From an uncultured Verrucomicrobiales bacterium (GTDB lineage Bacteria; Verrucomicrobiota; Verrucomicrobiia; Verrucomicrobiales; DEV007): 57,154 nucleotides of DNA. The notes beneath the pieces are model-generated. The model had not been told where the DNA came from. It was given only the letters and a program-made list of their open reading frames with translations, and ran no database searches. The stretch is taken from positions 1 to 57,154 of the forward strand of contig CALLLI010000118.1 of assembly GCA_938082635.1 (NCBI GenBank), in the 5' to 3' direction. Each line of letters begins with the position of its first letter. Within the stretch, counting starts at the first letter, position 1. Both the position numbers and the translations under genes were made by a program. Below, piece after piece: positions 45,055-54,574 of this stretch.

Positions 45055-46110
45055 TTAGCCGTGGGTGTAGATTTCCTTTAACCAGGTCAAGCAAGCATCG
45101 GCGTGCTCACGTAAGCTAGAGATATCCAACGCTTCCTTGGTCAGCGGCATCAATTTCCGTACCTCTTCAGGCAGCATCGTTTCATCGACAGGACCTAGTG
45201 GTATCTGCCTGGACTGCGAATTTGCTAGCTCCACTTCCGTCTGTGCCGTAAGAAGGAAGTCGATCAACTTCCTAGCCCGTTTTGGCCGATCACTATCGCG
45301 AATGAGGCAGACCGTGTTTGGTATGCAGATCACTTCATTCGAAGGCAAACGCACTGGCAACATCCCCACATTCTGTTTCCGCTGCTTGGCGACAAAGTAG
45401 TCATCGGTGTCTGTGAAACCAAGGTCACAGACGCCTTCCGCGACCATCGCCCGGGTGAGCGCATTGCCACTGACCTCAATGATCCCCCGCTCATAAATAC
45501 TCTTATGCCACTCCTTCATCGCCTCCGCGCCCCAGGCCTGCCAGAGTGCGGTGTAGTGCGTCCGGGTGGTGCCATAGAGAGCCTTTGCAATGGTCACTTC
45601 AGAGAGATCGGGGGCCAGGAGACGCTGATCGATAGCCTCTTGTGTGGCAGCGAGTCTACTCGGATCGGTGATGTAGACACGCAGTCGAGCACCGAACCCC
45701 GTCCAGAATCCTGACTCATCTTTAAACTTGTCTGGCACTTTCGCATGACGCGGGCTCTTGTATGGCTCTAGCATTTGCGCGCTCTGCAAACGCAGCGTGC
45801 CCAGCACCTCGTTATTCCAAAAGACATCACACAACGGCGCGCCCTTCTCTTGGAGAATCAGTTCAACGAGACCAAGCGATTTCGTCGCCTCCGTATCGTA
45901 CTTCACGTTGAACTTAATCCCTGTCTCTTTCCTAAAACGCTCCAGAACTTGCTGAGAGTATACGGAATCGTGCGCACAGTAGATCGTGAGCCGAGGCACT
46001 CGTGGTTGCATGAACCACCAGGCACAAATCACAAACGCAAAGAGGCCAGCAATACTTCCCCAGAACCACGGTTTGCTATGAAGCTCGATCCATTTCCATT
46101 TCACAGGCAA
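45055..46110 (-). CDS. membrane-anchored ABC-type solute-binding protein
   Basis: A 351-residue protein with an N-terminal transmembrane anchor (about 15-34) and no cleavage site. The rest resembles iron(III)- or thiamine-type periplasmic binding proteins: LTIYCAHDSVYSQQVLERF, TGIKFNVKYDTEATKSLGL, APLCDVFWNNEVLGTLRLQ, VAEGVCDLGFTDTDDYFVA. No permease or ATPase gene is nearby, so it may act as a sensor or serve a transporter elsewhere. It is the last gene of a minus-strand run, 23 bp after the coiled-coil membrane protein gene. Confidence 0.82.
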   Translation of the reverse strand: MPVKWKWIELHSKPWFWGSIAGLFAFVICAWWFMQPRVPRLTIYCAHDSVYSQQVLERFRKETGIKFNVKYDTEATKSLGLVELILQEKGAPLCDVFWNNEVLGTLRLQSAQMLEPYKSPRHAKVPDKFKDESGFWTGFGARLRVYITDPSRLAATQEAIDQRLLAPDLSEVTIAKALYGTTRTHYTALWQAWGAEAMKEWHKSIYERGIIEVSGNALTRAMVAEGVCDLGFTDTDDYFVAKQRKQNVGMLPVRLPSNEVICIPNTVCLIRDSDRPKRARKLIDFLLTAQTEVELANSQSRQIPLGPVDETMLPEEVRKLMPLTKEALDISSLREHADACLTWLKEIYTHG

Positions 46111-46133
46111 GGATGGTGAGCGAGGTCATGGCC

Positions 46134-47783
46134 TCAGTCAAGGCCATCCGCGTCCGCGGCAGGCTCTTCTTTCAAGGTGTCGAAATAGCTCTGGATCTGA
46201 TCATGATAACCTGCGGGCACATTCTCCTGACGAATGGCCTCGCTCAAACCTTGCTTAAGCTGCTGGATAGACTCCTGATAGGCCTTCGTCGCCTTCCCGG
46301 CCTCAGAGGCTTCCTTCGTCTGCCACTGGAGCAGCGTCTTCCCGGCCACGAGATGGGACGGCGACGGCTCCTTCTTAAAGCCTGTGGCCAAGCTGTCATC
46401 CTCCGGAGCCACCCCGCCCTCGCCCGAGCCTCGACCTCCCATTCCCTGACCGTCACCACCCTGAGATCCCGCCAGGAGTTCTTTGTAAAGATCGGCATAG
46501 CTCTTCATGCCTTTGCCTCCAGGTTTCTGGCCCTGCATCTGCCCGAGCTCATTCAACTGCTGCCCGAGCTGCGCGGCGTCCATGGCAGACTCCAACTCTT
46601 GTAATTGCTGCAACTGTTCCGCTAGGGACGTCATTTGTTTCTGCAACTGCTCCATGGACTGCTGTGCATCTTGCATAGCTTCATCCTGCAATCCGGGATT
46701 CTGTGCCATCTGCATCTGCTCGATGGCGCGTTGCAAACTCTCTTTAAGTGGATCAGAGGGCGTCACCTCAGAAATGGCACTAGCAAGCTCCTGCAAGCTC
46801 TCTTTCATCGCCGCTCGGTCCTTGGCCTGCTCTTCAGCAGATCCCTCACCCTGTTGCTGTTTCTCAATCTTCTCTAGCATCTCTGCCAGTCGATCCTGCA
46901 GTTTCTTAGCATCGCCACTACGAAGCATCTCTCGAAGTTCATCCCGCATGGCTTTCGCTTCAGGCGACATCGTCGCCTCGGTCTGCCCGATCTTCTGCCA
47001 CCGATCACTCTCCTTATCGAGCGCCTTGGTCAGCTTCTCATCGTCCAACTGTTTCCAAAACTCGCCTAACTCTTTCTGCTGATCTCGCAATGCCTTGCGC
47101 GTGGCTTCCTGCTGCTCTGGACGCGCGATCTGAAATGTCTTCTCAAGCTTAGCGAGTGCTTGGGCAATTTCTTCAGCCCGCTGCTCCGTCTCATCGGGCT
47201 TCAGCAGGGCACGCGCCTCCTCGTTCTTCTTGCGAAGTTCTTCCAGGCGTTCCTCTTGCTTGGTCAACCATTCCCGCGTCTCCTCTTTCCCAAAGGGATC
47301 CAATTGAGGTAGAAACAGAAGCGCTGCGACAAGCACGAGCAGCCCACTTAACAAACGCAGACACGGCTTCTGCCACGCCCAGGGAATCATCTTGCTAAGC
47401 GGTGCGTCTAACGTTGCACGTGCCTCAGCCCGCGCACGGATCTGCTCTTGGTAGTCGCCCGAACTTTCTTCCAAATGCACAGCTGTGAGAAAGAGATCGT
47501 GATTGTTCTCATAGCGATCCACCAGTGTCGCTGCCTCTTCTTCAGAAACTCGCCGATGCGTGAACCACGCCAGAATGACCGCCACCACAGGAAGACCACC
47601 GAGGATAGGCAAGGCATACCGATCCGAGATCGTCGCCGAGAACCGCGCCACCAGAACCAAGCTCAGGAAGAGCGCTCCGAGAATCCAAAGCACGCGCACA
47701 AACTGCCGCCCAAACTCTGCCCACTGGCGCCGCCGCCCCGCCTTGGCGAGGTAGGTCTCCACAGCTGAGTTCGGCGCAGGCAT
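46134..47783 (-). CDS. DUF4175-like coiled-coil membrane protein
   Basis: A 549-residue protein. Transmembrane segments lie at about 28-48, 56-74 and 138-158. A long Glu/Gln/Lys-rich coiled coil follows (about 165-420: EERLEELRKKNEEARALL, QDRLAEMLEKIEKQQQG, MEQLQKQMTSLAEQLQQLQE), then a Gly-rich stretch (GGDGQGMGGRGSGEGG). Similar proteins in Planctomycetes and Verrucomicrobia are labelled DUF4175 and often sit in Bat/MoxR operons. Role unknown. Confidence 0.75.
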   Translation of the reverse strand: MPAPNSAVETYLAKAGRRRQWAEFGRQFVRVLWILGALFLSLVLVARFSATISDRYALPILGGLPVVAVILAWFTHRRVSEEEAATLVDRYENNHDLFLTAVHLEESSGDYQEQIRARAEARATLDAPLSKMIPWAWQKPCLRLLSGLLVLVAALLFLPQLDPFGKEETREWLTKQEERLEELRKKNEEARALLKPDETEQRAEEIAQALAKLEKTFQIARPEQQEATRKALRDQQKELGEFWKQLDDEKLTKALDKESDRWQKIGQTEATMSPEAKAMRDELREMLRSGDAKKLQDRLAEMLEKIEKQQQGEGSAEEQAKDRAAMKESLQELASAISEVTPSDPLKESLQRAIEQMQMAQNPGLQDEAMQDAQQSMEQLQKQMTSLAEQLQQLQELESAMDAAQLGQQLNELGQMQGQKPGGKGMKSYADLYKELLAGSQGGDGQGMGGRGSGEGGVAPEDDSLATGFKKEPSPSHLVAGKTLLQWQTKEASEAGKATKAYQESIQQLKQGLSEAIRQENVPAGYHDQIQSYFDTLKEEPAADADGLD

Positions 47784-47821
47784 TGCGAACGTTAGTCAAG
47801 CGTCCACCGAATGTCCATCTT

Positions 47822-48670
47822 TCAAGAAAGACAGGAGATTAATTGCTCTAGCTCTGTCAGCACGAGATCCGGCTGCACGGTGAGACCGTCCTCCTCACGC
47901 CAGCGGAGTGAACGAGCATCCCCAGCAAAGAGAGCCGTACGAAATCCCTGAGCAGCGGCCGGCGCGATATCATTGCGCATGTCATTCCCCACATAAAGCA
48001 CCTCCCCAGCGGAGATCTCTTCTCGCTCAAGCAAGGCACCAAGCCTAGCAAAGAGCACGGGCGAGGGCTTGGCCTCACGTTCCTCAAAAGACCACAGGCA
48101 CAAGTCCTCATCAAACCCCAAGCCCTCCAACGAATCTCCTAGCAAACACTCCACCAGTGGCTGCGTGTAGAATTGCGCATTGGAAATGATTCCCATGGAG
48201 AGCCCGCGATTCTGACACTCAGCGAGAAGCTCATCCGCTCCCGGCATGGGCCACACAGGATTGACAGTGCATTCATGCCGCATGATCACGCGCTCTAGCC
48301 GATCATCAGGAAGGGAGAATCGCGATTCATCGAGGAGACGTTTCCAGATCTCCCGAATCTCCACTTCAGGGAACTCCGTACCTGTGGCCTTCATACGAGC
48401 ATGTTCTTGTCCAATGAGCCGCTGCCTCCCTTTGGCCAATTCCATGGTCGGCGTCGTTACAATTTCCTCTGCATTGAAGGCTTCCATCATAGCCTCCTCA
48501 GCAGAGGATTCATCGTCGTTCACGCCAGTGTCGCCAGTGCCAGAGATCAGCAGCGTACCGTAGATGTCAAAGAGGACGGCTTTGATACCATCGAGCGGCG
48601 CCATTCTCGCCTTCTCATTGGCCGCTTGGGTAGCAAGCGGATGCTTTAGAGATTCTATCAGTGATACCAT
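47822..48670 (-). CDS. HAD family hydrolase
   Basis: A 282-residue haloacid-dehalogenase-fold enzyme. Motif I is FDIYGTLL with nucleophile D35; the usual second Asp is Y37, as in dehalogenase and phosphonatase branches. Motif II lies in GIISNAQFY, motif III Lys near EREAKPSP, and motif IV is YVGNDMRNDIAPA. The gene begins 4 bp after the upstream glycosyltransferase gene, so the two are co-translated or at least co-transcribed. This suggests dephosphorylation of the phosphorylated product of that transferase. ATG 48668-48670 is the chosen start; M23 (MAPLDGIK) is possible. Confidence 0.87.
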   Translation of the reverse strand: MVSLIESLKHPLATQAANEKARMAPLDGIKAVLFDIYGTLLISGTGDTGVNDDESSAEEAMMEAFNAEEIVTTPTMELAKGRQRLIGQEHARMKATGTEFPEVEIREIWKRLLDESRFSLPDDRLERVIMRHECTVNPVWPMPGADELLAECQNRGLSMGIISNAQFYTQPLVECLLGDSLEGLGFDEDLCLWSFEEREAKPSPVLFARLGALLEREEISAGEVLYVGNDMRNDIAPAAAQGFRTALFAGDARSLRWREEDGLTVQPDLVLTELEQLISCLS

Positions 48671-48674
48671 ACAA

Positions 48675-50216
48675 TTAAGAGCGGAGAAGTTGAAACCTCT
48701 CAGGGGAAAGAAACGCCTCTAGCAAGCGCGCGCTCACTTCAGTCTCTAGACTAGCCTCAGACTCGGCTAAAGGCTCTTTCTCTAGGGCCTCATAGGCAGC
48801 AAGAAGCCGCTCTGTGTAGGCGCGCGGCGAGGAGACTTTCCGCAGAAGACGGCGCTGTTCGTTCAAATCGGGGATCTCAAGTCCTTCCTCGAACCAACTC
48901 CCCAACCAGAAATCCAAATCCACGAGCGCCCCTGGAGTTTCCACAATAATTTCAGAGGCGGCAGCGGGTTTGGCGATGATCCTATCAATCACCTCCCGTT
49001 GAAAGGACTCCGTCAAGCGACCGAAATCTACCCTGCGCTGACGATCCACCATGGCGTAAAGCGCTCTAGAGACGGCACCTGGCGGGAGCGGCGTCCCATA
49101 CGCCTCGAAGACAGCCGTCAATCGCTGCTCCACCAAATCACTCAACGCCTCCTCATCAATCCAAGAGATCGGGACGCGCAACGCTTGGTAGAGTCCCGGG
49201 AAGACGAGGCCTTGATCAACGAAATCTCGCGTGACCTCCGGCAAGTCACGTCCCAACAAGGGCAATCCATCGAGCAACGACTCGACATAGGCTAACCCGA
49301 ACCCCTCTGCCACACTCGTCGTCAGCACACAAGCAGCCGCACTCAACCAAGCCTTCAAAGAACGGCCAGTTTCTGACGAGATCTTCAAACGCTCAGGGCT
49401 GTGCTTCCCCACCACACCAAAGCTTATCGGAAGAGCATGCTCTGCAGCATAGGCAACCCACTCATCATGGACACCCAGCCACTCAGGGTTCTCCGGCACA
49501 CGCGTCGTCGCCACGTAAGCTCGATCACGGCAAAGCGCGGCGATCAAAACCGCTTCACCAAGATTCTTACGTCGGATCCCTCGAGTTGGATAGAGAACGA
49601 TCGGCCGCTTGCCCGTCGCCCGACGATCCTCGCTATGCGCGACCACAGGATTCGCTAGGGCGTGGACCCTCGACTTCGGCAAACCCGCATCGATCAGCAA
49701 GCCTCGATCACGCGAATTGATCGTACCATAGTGAACCGATGGTAACATCGGAAAGGCAGGACCTGATCCCCGGAGGACCTTAAAATTCTCTGGTCGACCA
49801 TCCTCAGCAAAGTCGTGCACATGGAGAAACAAACGCTGACCAGCCTGAGCCAGCAGTCCCAACGCCCCGGGAAGAGCGCTGTTCTTTCCTAAAGCATGAT
49901 TATGACAATGCCAGACTTCCGGCAAATTCCCATCGAGTCCCGCCCGAGCAGCCTCTTGCAGGGCATCCGCAAGCTCTTCAGATGTCGACAGTGGCTCGTC
50001 TAAAGAATCATAAGAAAGCCCAGGAACGTGTTGCATATTCGCTAGTCCTTTGCCTGTGTAAGGCTCACCGGTGAGAATCACCACCTCCGCATCGGCAAAG
50101 GCCATCAAGCCTGCCAGGGTGTGCTCAATCACGGTCGTCACCCCACCCAGCCTGAAATGGTAGTGCACGATGGCCAGACGCCGTTTGGCGTTGGGAGTAG
50201 AAAGTTTGTCAGCCAT
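48675..50216 (-). CDS. GT4-like glycosyltransferase
   Basis: A 513-residue GT-B protein. The N-terminal domain has IVHYHFRLGGVTTVIEHTL, with the GGV turn typical of GT4 enzymes, and VWHCHNHALGKN. The C-terminal donor domain has TTSVAEGFGLAYVESLLDGLPL with the E-x7-E motif. Donor and acceptor cannot be read. It forms an operon with the HAD hydrolase and is divergent from a second GT4 gene that is fused by overlap to a GH13_18 phosphorylase gene. Confidence 0.82.
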   Translation of the reverse strand: MADKLSTPNAKRRLAIVHYHFRLGGVTTVIEHTLAGLMAFADAEVVILTGEPYTGKGLANMQHVPGLSYDSLDEPLSTSEELADALQEAARAGLDGNLPEVWHCHNHALGKNSALPGALGLLAQAGQRLFLHVHDFAEDGRPENFKVLRGSGPAFPMLPSVHYGTINSRDRGLLIDAGLPKSRVHALANPVVAHSEDRRATGKRPIVLYPTRGIRRKNLGEAVLIAALCRDRAYVATTRVPENPEWLGVHDEWVAYAAEHALPISFGVVGKHSPERLKISSETGRSLKAWLSAAACVLTTSVAEGFGLAYVESLLDGLPLLGRDLPEVTRDFVDQGLVFPGLYQALRVPISWIDEEALSDLVEQRLTAVFEAYGTPLPPGAVSRALYAMVDRQRRVDFGRLTESFQREVIDRIIAKPAAASEIIVETPGALVDLDFWLGSWFEEGLEIPDLNEQRRLLRKVSSPRAYTERLLAAYEALEKEPLAESEASLETEVSARLLEAFLSPERFQLLRS

Positions 50217-50367
50217 CAGTGAAACTCAACGTAGGAGAGGCACTGACTCTGTAAATCTGAATTTGTTGAAGGTTTGGCACAGTAATCGCCTGCTTTCTCT
50301 TAAGCGGATTACAGCTTTACTCCAGACGCACCAACCTTAGCGACAAGAACTGTACTCTCATAGACCC
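50217..50367. promoter_or_regulatory. divergent promoter region of the two glycosyltransferase operons
   Basis: This 151-bp gap separates divergent starts. It contains a loose inverted repeat, GTAATC (50282-50287) and GATTAC (50307-50312), and is the only place for both promoters. No clear -35/-10 pair could be assigned. Confidence 0.3.
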
Positions 50368-51621
50368 ATGGCTCAGAAGATAGGATTCGTTTCAACGAGG
50401 TTTGCAGGCACCGATGGCGTTTCGTTAGAAGCTGCCAAATGGGCTCAGGTGCTTTCGGATGATGGACACAAATGTTTCTGGTACAGCGGCCGGAGCGACC
50501 GTGACCCTGCAATCAGCTTCTGCGTGCCCGAAGCCTACTTTGGCGATCCCGAGAACATGTGGATCTCCGAACGGATCTGGGGCCGCCAGCATCGCGATAA
50601 GGTCATCTCAGAACGCATCCGCACCTTAGCTGACTATTTGAAAGCGACCCTGTATCGCTTCGTCGGAGCCTACGAGATTGATCTCCTCATCCCTCAGAAC
50701 GCGCTCACCATTCCCATGCACGTGCCGCTTGGGCTCGCCATCACCGAGTTCCTCGCCGAAACCCAGCTTCCCGCCATCGCGCATCACCACGACTTCTTCT
50801 GGGAACGCACGCGTTTCAGCATCACGGCGGTCAAGGACCACCTAGACGCGGCCTTTCCACCGTCGTTGCCAAATATTCGCCATGCCGTGATCAATTCGTC
50901 CGCCCAGACAGCACTCGCCTTCCGCAGGGGCTTGGGGTCGACGTTAGTCCCAAACGTCTTTGAGTTTGAGTCTCCGCCTCCTCAGCCCGATGACTACGGT
51001 GCCGATTTCAGGCAACAAATCGGTCTTGCTGACGACGACATTCTCGTGCTCCAACCCACGCGCATTGTCCCGCGCAAGGGGATCGAGCACACGATCAAGC
51101 TTGTCGGCATGCTCAAGAATCCACGCTACAAGGTCGTCATCTCTCATGACGCCGGTGACGAAGGCTACACTTACCGAGACCTCCTCATGACGCTGGCTAA
51201 AGAAGAGGGCGTGGACTTGCGATGCATCGCCGAACGCGTCAGCGAAGAACGTCAAACGGACGCCCAAGGCAACAAATGCTACACCCTGTGGGACATCTAC
51301 CCCCACGCGGACTTGGTCACCTTCCCCAGTCTCTACGAAGGCTTCGGCAACGCGCTCATGGAGGCGTTCTATTTTAAGAAACCCGTGCTGATCAATCGCT
51401 ACTCCGTCTTTGTCGAAGACATCGAACCCAAAGGCTTTCGCGTCATCTCCATCGACGGCTTCGTGCCCAAAGAAACTGTCGAGGACGTGAAGAAACTCAT
51501 GGCAGACACCGAAGCCCAGCAAGCCATGGTCGAGCACAACTACGCCCTCGCAAAGCAACACTACGGCTACACCGGTCTCCGGGCCACCCTTAGGTCCCTC
51601 ATGCAAAGCCTCCCCTCATGA
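50368..51621 (+). CDS. GT4 glycosyltransferase of a glycosyl-glycerate-type locus
   Basis: A 417-residue GT-B glycosyltransferase. KIGFVSTRFAGTDGVSLEAA is the N-terminal GDGVS-type entry, LQPTRIVPRKGIEHTI the phosphate-binding loop, and SLYEGFGNALMEAFYFKKPV the E-x7-E donor motif. The sequence resembles transferases found beside GH13_18 phosphorylases and implicated in (mannosyl)glucosylglycerate metabolism; this is by recall of neighbourhoods, not an alignment. Its TGA overlaps the ATG of the next gene (ATGA at 51618-51621), indicating translational coupling. Confidence 0.82.
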   Translation: MAQKIGFVSTRFAGTDGVSLEAAKWAQVLSDDGHKCFWYSGRSDRDPAISFCVPEAYFGDPENMWISERIWGRQHRDKVISERIRTLADYLKATLYRFVGAYEIDLLIPQNALTIPMHVPLGLAITEFLAETQLPAIAHHHDFFWERTRFSITAVKDHLDAAFPPSLPNIRHAVINSSAQTALAFRRGLGSTLVPNVFEFESPPPQPDDYGADFRQQIGLADDDILVLQPTRIVPRKGIEHTIKLVGMLKNPRYKVVISHDAGDEGYTYRDLLMTLAKEEGVDLRCIAERVSEERQTDAQGNKCYTLWDIYPHADLVTFPSLYEGFGNALMEAFYFKKPVLINRYSVFVEDIEPKGFRVISIDGFVPKETVEDVKKLMADTEAQQAMVEHNYALAKQHYGYTGLRATLRSLMQSLPS

Positions 51622-53360
51622 AGATCGTTTCCCGAGAATCCCTGGAGCGCATTCGCAAGCGTTTGGTGAAATTGTATGGCGAGCGCGCTCCTGAACTGCT
51701 CGAGCGCCTCCACATGATGATCGGACGCTACGGCGTCGGCATCAACGTCGTCCCTCTCACGGAACGCTGGACAGAGAAAGATACGTTACTCATCACTTAC
51801 GCCGACATGGTGCAATGCGAAGACGAACGCCCGCTCGTCACGCTTAAGCGCTTCCTTGAGAAACGCCTGCCCGGCACTTTCCGCACCGTCCACATTCTCC
51901 CCTTCTCCCCTTGGACCTCCGATGACGGTTTCTCCGTCGTAGACTACCGAAAGGTCGACTCCCGCTATGGTGAATGGCAGGACATTGAGGCCCTCTCCCA
52001 AACCTTCCAGACCATGTTCGACCTCGTCCTCAACCACTGCTCCTCTGAGAGCCCTTGGTTTCAGGATTTTGTGCAGGGGATCCAACCCTACAACGATTAC
52101 TTCATCACCGCAGATCCAGAAGAGGACCATTCCAAGGTCGTCCGTCCACGCCCCTGGCCTCTTCTCACGAAAGTCCGAACCCGCGAAGGCGAGCAGCATG
52201 TTTGGACCACCTTCAGTGCAGATCAAGTCGACCTGAACTGGCAGAATCCCAACGTCCTCTTCGAGTTCATCGATATCCTCTTCTTCTACATCTCGAAAGG
52301 CATGCGCATCATCCGCTTGGACGCGGTCGCTTTCCTTTGGAAACAAGCAGGCACGTCCTGCATCCATCTCGAAGAGACTCACGAAGTGGTCAAACTCTTC
52401 CGTGACCTAGTCAACATGGTCGCGCCGCAGACGATTCTCCTGACCGAGACAAACGTCCCGCACGAAGAGAACATTAGCTACTTTGGAAACCGCGACGAGG
52501 CACACATTGTCTATCAGTTTAGCCTGCCACCTCTCTTGCTCTACTCTCTCCTCAGAGGCACCTGCGCCGAACTTCGCCAATGGGCAACCTCATTGCCACC
52601 ACTCGAAGAAGGCACCACCTTTCTGAACTTCACGGCTTCTCATGACGGCATCGGTGTACGTCCTCTCCACGGTCTGCTTGCCCAAGAGGATCTGCAATGG
52701 CTCGTAGAAGAAGTCCAGCAACGCGACGGCCATGTCAGCATTCGCCGGATGGCGGATGGTTCGGAAAGCCCCTACGAACTCAACATCACCTATGCTTCCG
52801 CCCTATCAGATAAAGAAGATTCAGCGGTAGGCCGCCAACGCTTCCTCTGCTCGCAAGCCGTCGCCATGTCCATGCGCGGTATTCCCGCCCTCTACTTTCA
52901 CAGCCTTATGGGCACCGAGAATGATCTCGCTGGGGTCGAAGAACACGGCCACGCCCGCGCCATCAATCGAAAGAAGTGGAACGAACAAGAGCTGGAGGAT
53001 CTCATCACCCAAGAAGATGGAAACGCCTCCAAGATCTTCGAAGCGATTCGCGCCCTCCTTCGCCGCCGAGCAAATCATCCCGCCTTTCATCCCGATGCCC
53101 AGCAGGAAATCCTCGATATCGGAGACAGTGTCTTTGCCTTTGTCAGAGTGGCCAAGGACAGCAGCCAACGCGTGCTTTGCCTCTTTAATGTGACGGCTGA
53201 AGCAAAGCCAGTCGTTATGGAAACTGCCTTATCCGCTCTGAACTGGAACAGCGAGACCCACCAGAAGCTCCGGAACCTCACCCATGGGCTCTTCATCGAT
53301 CACGAGGCCGAATGCATCCCGCTTTCAAGCTACCAGTACTGCTGGATCACCACAGAGTAG
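51618..53360 (+). CDS. GH13_18 sugar phosphorylase (sucrose/glucosylglycerate phosphorylase-like)
   Basis: A 580-residue (beta/alpha)8 enzyme. The nucleophile is D235 (IIRLDAVAFLWKQAGTSCIH), acid/base E277 (LLTETNVPH) and the transition-state Asp D343 (TASHDGIG). HILPFSPWTSDDGFSVVDY is typical of GH13_18. The AVAFLWK...GTSCIHLEETHEVVK block is closer to glucosylglycerate phosphorylases (YcjM-like) than to sucrose phosphorylases, which have AVGYxxK; this is from memory of the families. It would phosphorolyse an alpha-glucoside to glucose-1-phosphate. It is coupled to the upstream GT4 gene. Confidence 0.88.
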   Translation: MKIVSRESLERIRKRLVKLYGERAPELLERLHMMIGRYGVGINVVPLTERWTEKDTLLITYADMVQCEDERPLVTLKRFLEKRLPGTFRTVHILPFSPWTSDDGFSVVDYRKVDSRYGEWQDIEALSQTFQTMFDLVLNHCSSESPWFQDFVQGIQPYNDYFITADPEEDHSKVVRPRPWPLLTKVRTREGEQHVWTTFSADQVDLNWQNPNVLFEFIDILFFYISKGMRIIRLDAVAFLWKQAGTSCIHLEETHEVVKLFRDLVNMVAPQTILLTETNVPHEENISYFGNRDEAHIVYQFSLPPLLLYSLLRGTCAELRQWATSLPPLEEGTTFLNFTASHDGIGVRPLHGLLAQEDLQWLVEEVQQRDGHVSIRRMADGSESPYELNITYASALSDKEDSAVGRQRFLCSQAVAMSMRGIPALYFHSLMGTENDLAGVEEHGHARAINRKKWNEQELEDLITQEDGNASKIFEAIRALLRRRANHPAFHPDAQQEILDIGDSVFAFVRVAKDSSQRVLCLFNVTAEAKPVVMETALSALNWNSETHQKLRNLTHGLFIDHEAECIPLSSYQYCWITTE

Positions 53361-53434
53361 CGGAAGAGGCTTTCCGCCCTTGCATTTCCCACCGCGCTGG
53401 AGGTAGATCCCACCCCACCGCGTTGGTCCCTACT

Positions 53435-54574
53435 GTGTCCTTTGTTCCCCATTTCAATCGCCTAGCCGACGAGCGTTCACCGCTCTTACGCCACTTCGAG
53501 AATCTCCTCGCTCCCAAATCACGCGGTGAGCTTGAGAGCATCGTGAGTGAGGCTCAGCACAAAACACGCCAGAACTTCGGCAAGACCATGCGGCTCTTCG
53601 CTCCGCTTTACTTGTCTAACGAATGCGTTAATAACTGCACTTACTGCGGATTTTCGCGAGACAATACAGACATTCTCCGCGTCACCTTGGACATCCCCCA
53701 AGTCGTCGCTGAGGCCAAGCACCTCGCGGATCAGGGCTTTCGTCATATTCTCCTCGTGGCGGGCGAACATCCCAAGTTTGTCTCCAATGGTTATCTTGAG
53801 AAGTGCATCCGCGCACTCAAAACATTCATTCCCACCATCGCGCTCGAGGTCGGGCCGATGGAAGCCGACGATTACCAACGCATGGTCGAAGCCGGCTGCG
53901 AAGGCCTCGTCGTCTATCAAGAAACTTACGACCGCGAGACTTACAAAGAACTCCACACCGCGGGCCCTAAGAAGAACTTTGATTGGCGTCTGGAATGTCC
54001 CGAGCGTGCTTACGAAGGCGGTTTCAGACGCGTCGGGATTGGAGCTCTCTTTGGTCTAGCAGATTGGCGCATAGAAGCGTTAGGCCTCGCCGCTCATCTT
54101 GAGTATCTCATGCGCACCTGTTGGAAAGCTTCCTACACGATCAGCTTCCCACGCATGCGCCCACATGCCGGCGAGTACCAGCCCAAGTATCAGTTAGAGG
54201 ATCCGGACTTCGTTCAACTCATCGCCGTATTCCGGCTCTGCTTCCCCGAAGTGGGCATCGTCCTGAGCACACGCGAGCCCGCCGAACTTCGCGACTCGAT
54301 TGCCTCCCTCGGCATCACGTCCATGAGCGCCGGTAGCCACACGGAACCCGGCGGCTACACCGGCCAAGGAACAGACGATCTGCACCTCACCGTCCGTGGT
54401 CGGCGTGAGGAGATTGACGAATCTTCCAGCGATGGCTGTGAACGCGCCACCGAGCAGTTTGGCATCGCGGACGAACGCACGCCTGAGGAAGTCGCCGACA
54501 TGCTAAGGGCTCAAGGCTTAGATCCCGTTTGGAAAGACTGGGACGAAGCCATCCTAACACCTGCCTACTCATGA
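53435..54574 (+). CDS. thiH: 2-iminoacetate synthase (thiazole synthesis)
   Basis: A radical-SAM enzyme that splits tyrosine to dehydroglycine and p-cresol for thiazole synthesis. I chose GTG 53435 (379 residues, the family length); TTG 53423 or ATG 53312, inside the previous gene, are alternatives, and a GGAGGT lies at 53399-53404. The [4Fe-4S] motif is C64-V-N-N-C68-T-Y-C71. LVVYQETYDRETYKELH, PRMRPHAGEY and SAGSHTEPGGY are ThiH blocks. thiS overlaps its stop. Confidence 0.94.
   Translation: MSFVPHFNRLADERSPLLRHFENLLAPKSRGELESIVSEAQHKTRQNFGKTMRLFAPLYLSNECVNNCTYCGFSRDNTDILRVTLDIPQVVAEAKHLADQGFRHILLVAGEHPKFVSNGYLEKCIRALKTFIPTIALEVGPMEADDYQRMVEAGCEGLVVYQETYDRETYKELHTAGPKKNFDWRLECPERAYEGGFRRVGIGALFGLADWRIEALGLAAHLEYLMRTCWKASYTISFPRMRPHAGEYQPKYQLEDPDFVQLIAVFRLCFPEVGIVLSTREPAELRDSIASLGITSMSAGSHTEPGGYTGQGTDDLHLTVRGRREEIDESSSDGCERATEQFGIADERTPEEVADMLRAQGLDPVWKDWDEAILTPAYS

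Noticed and set aside
53312-53434. ATG 53312 as the thiH start.
   Set aside because: It lies inside the GH13_18 gene, the extra 41 residues show no ThiH similarity, and GTG 53435 gives the usual ThiH length.
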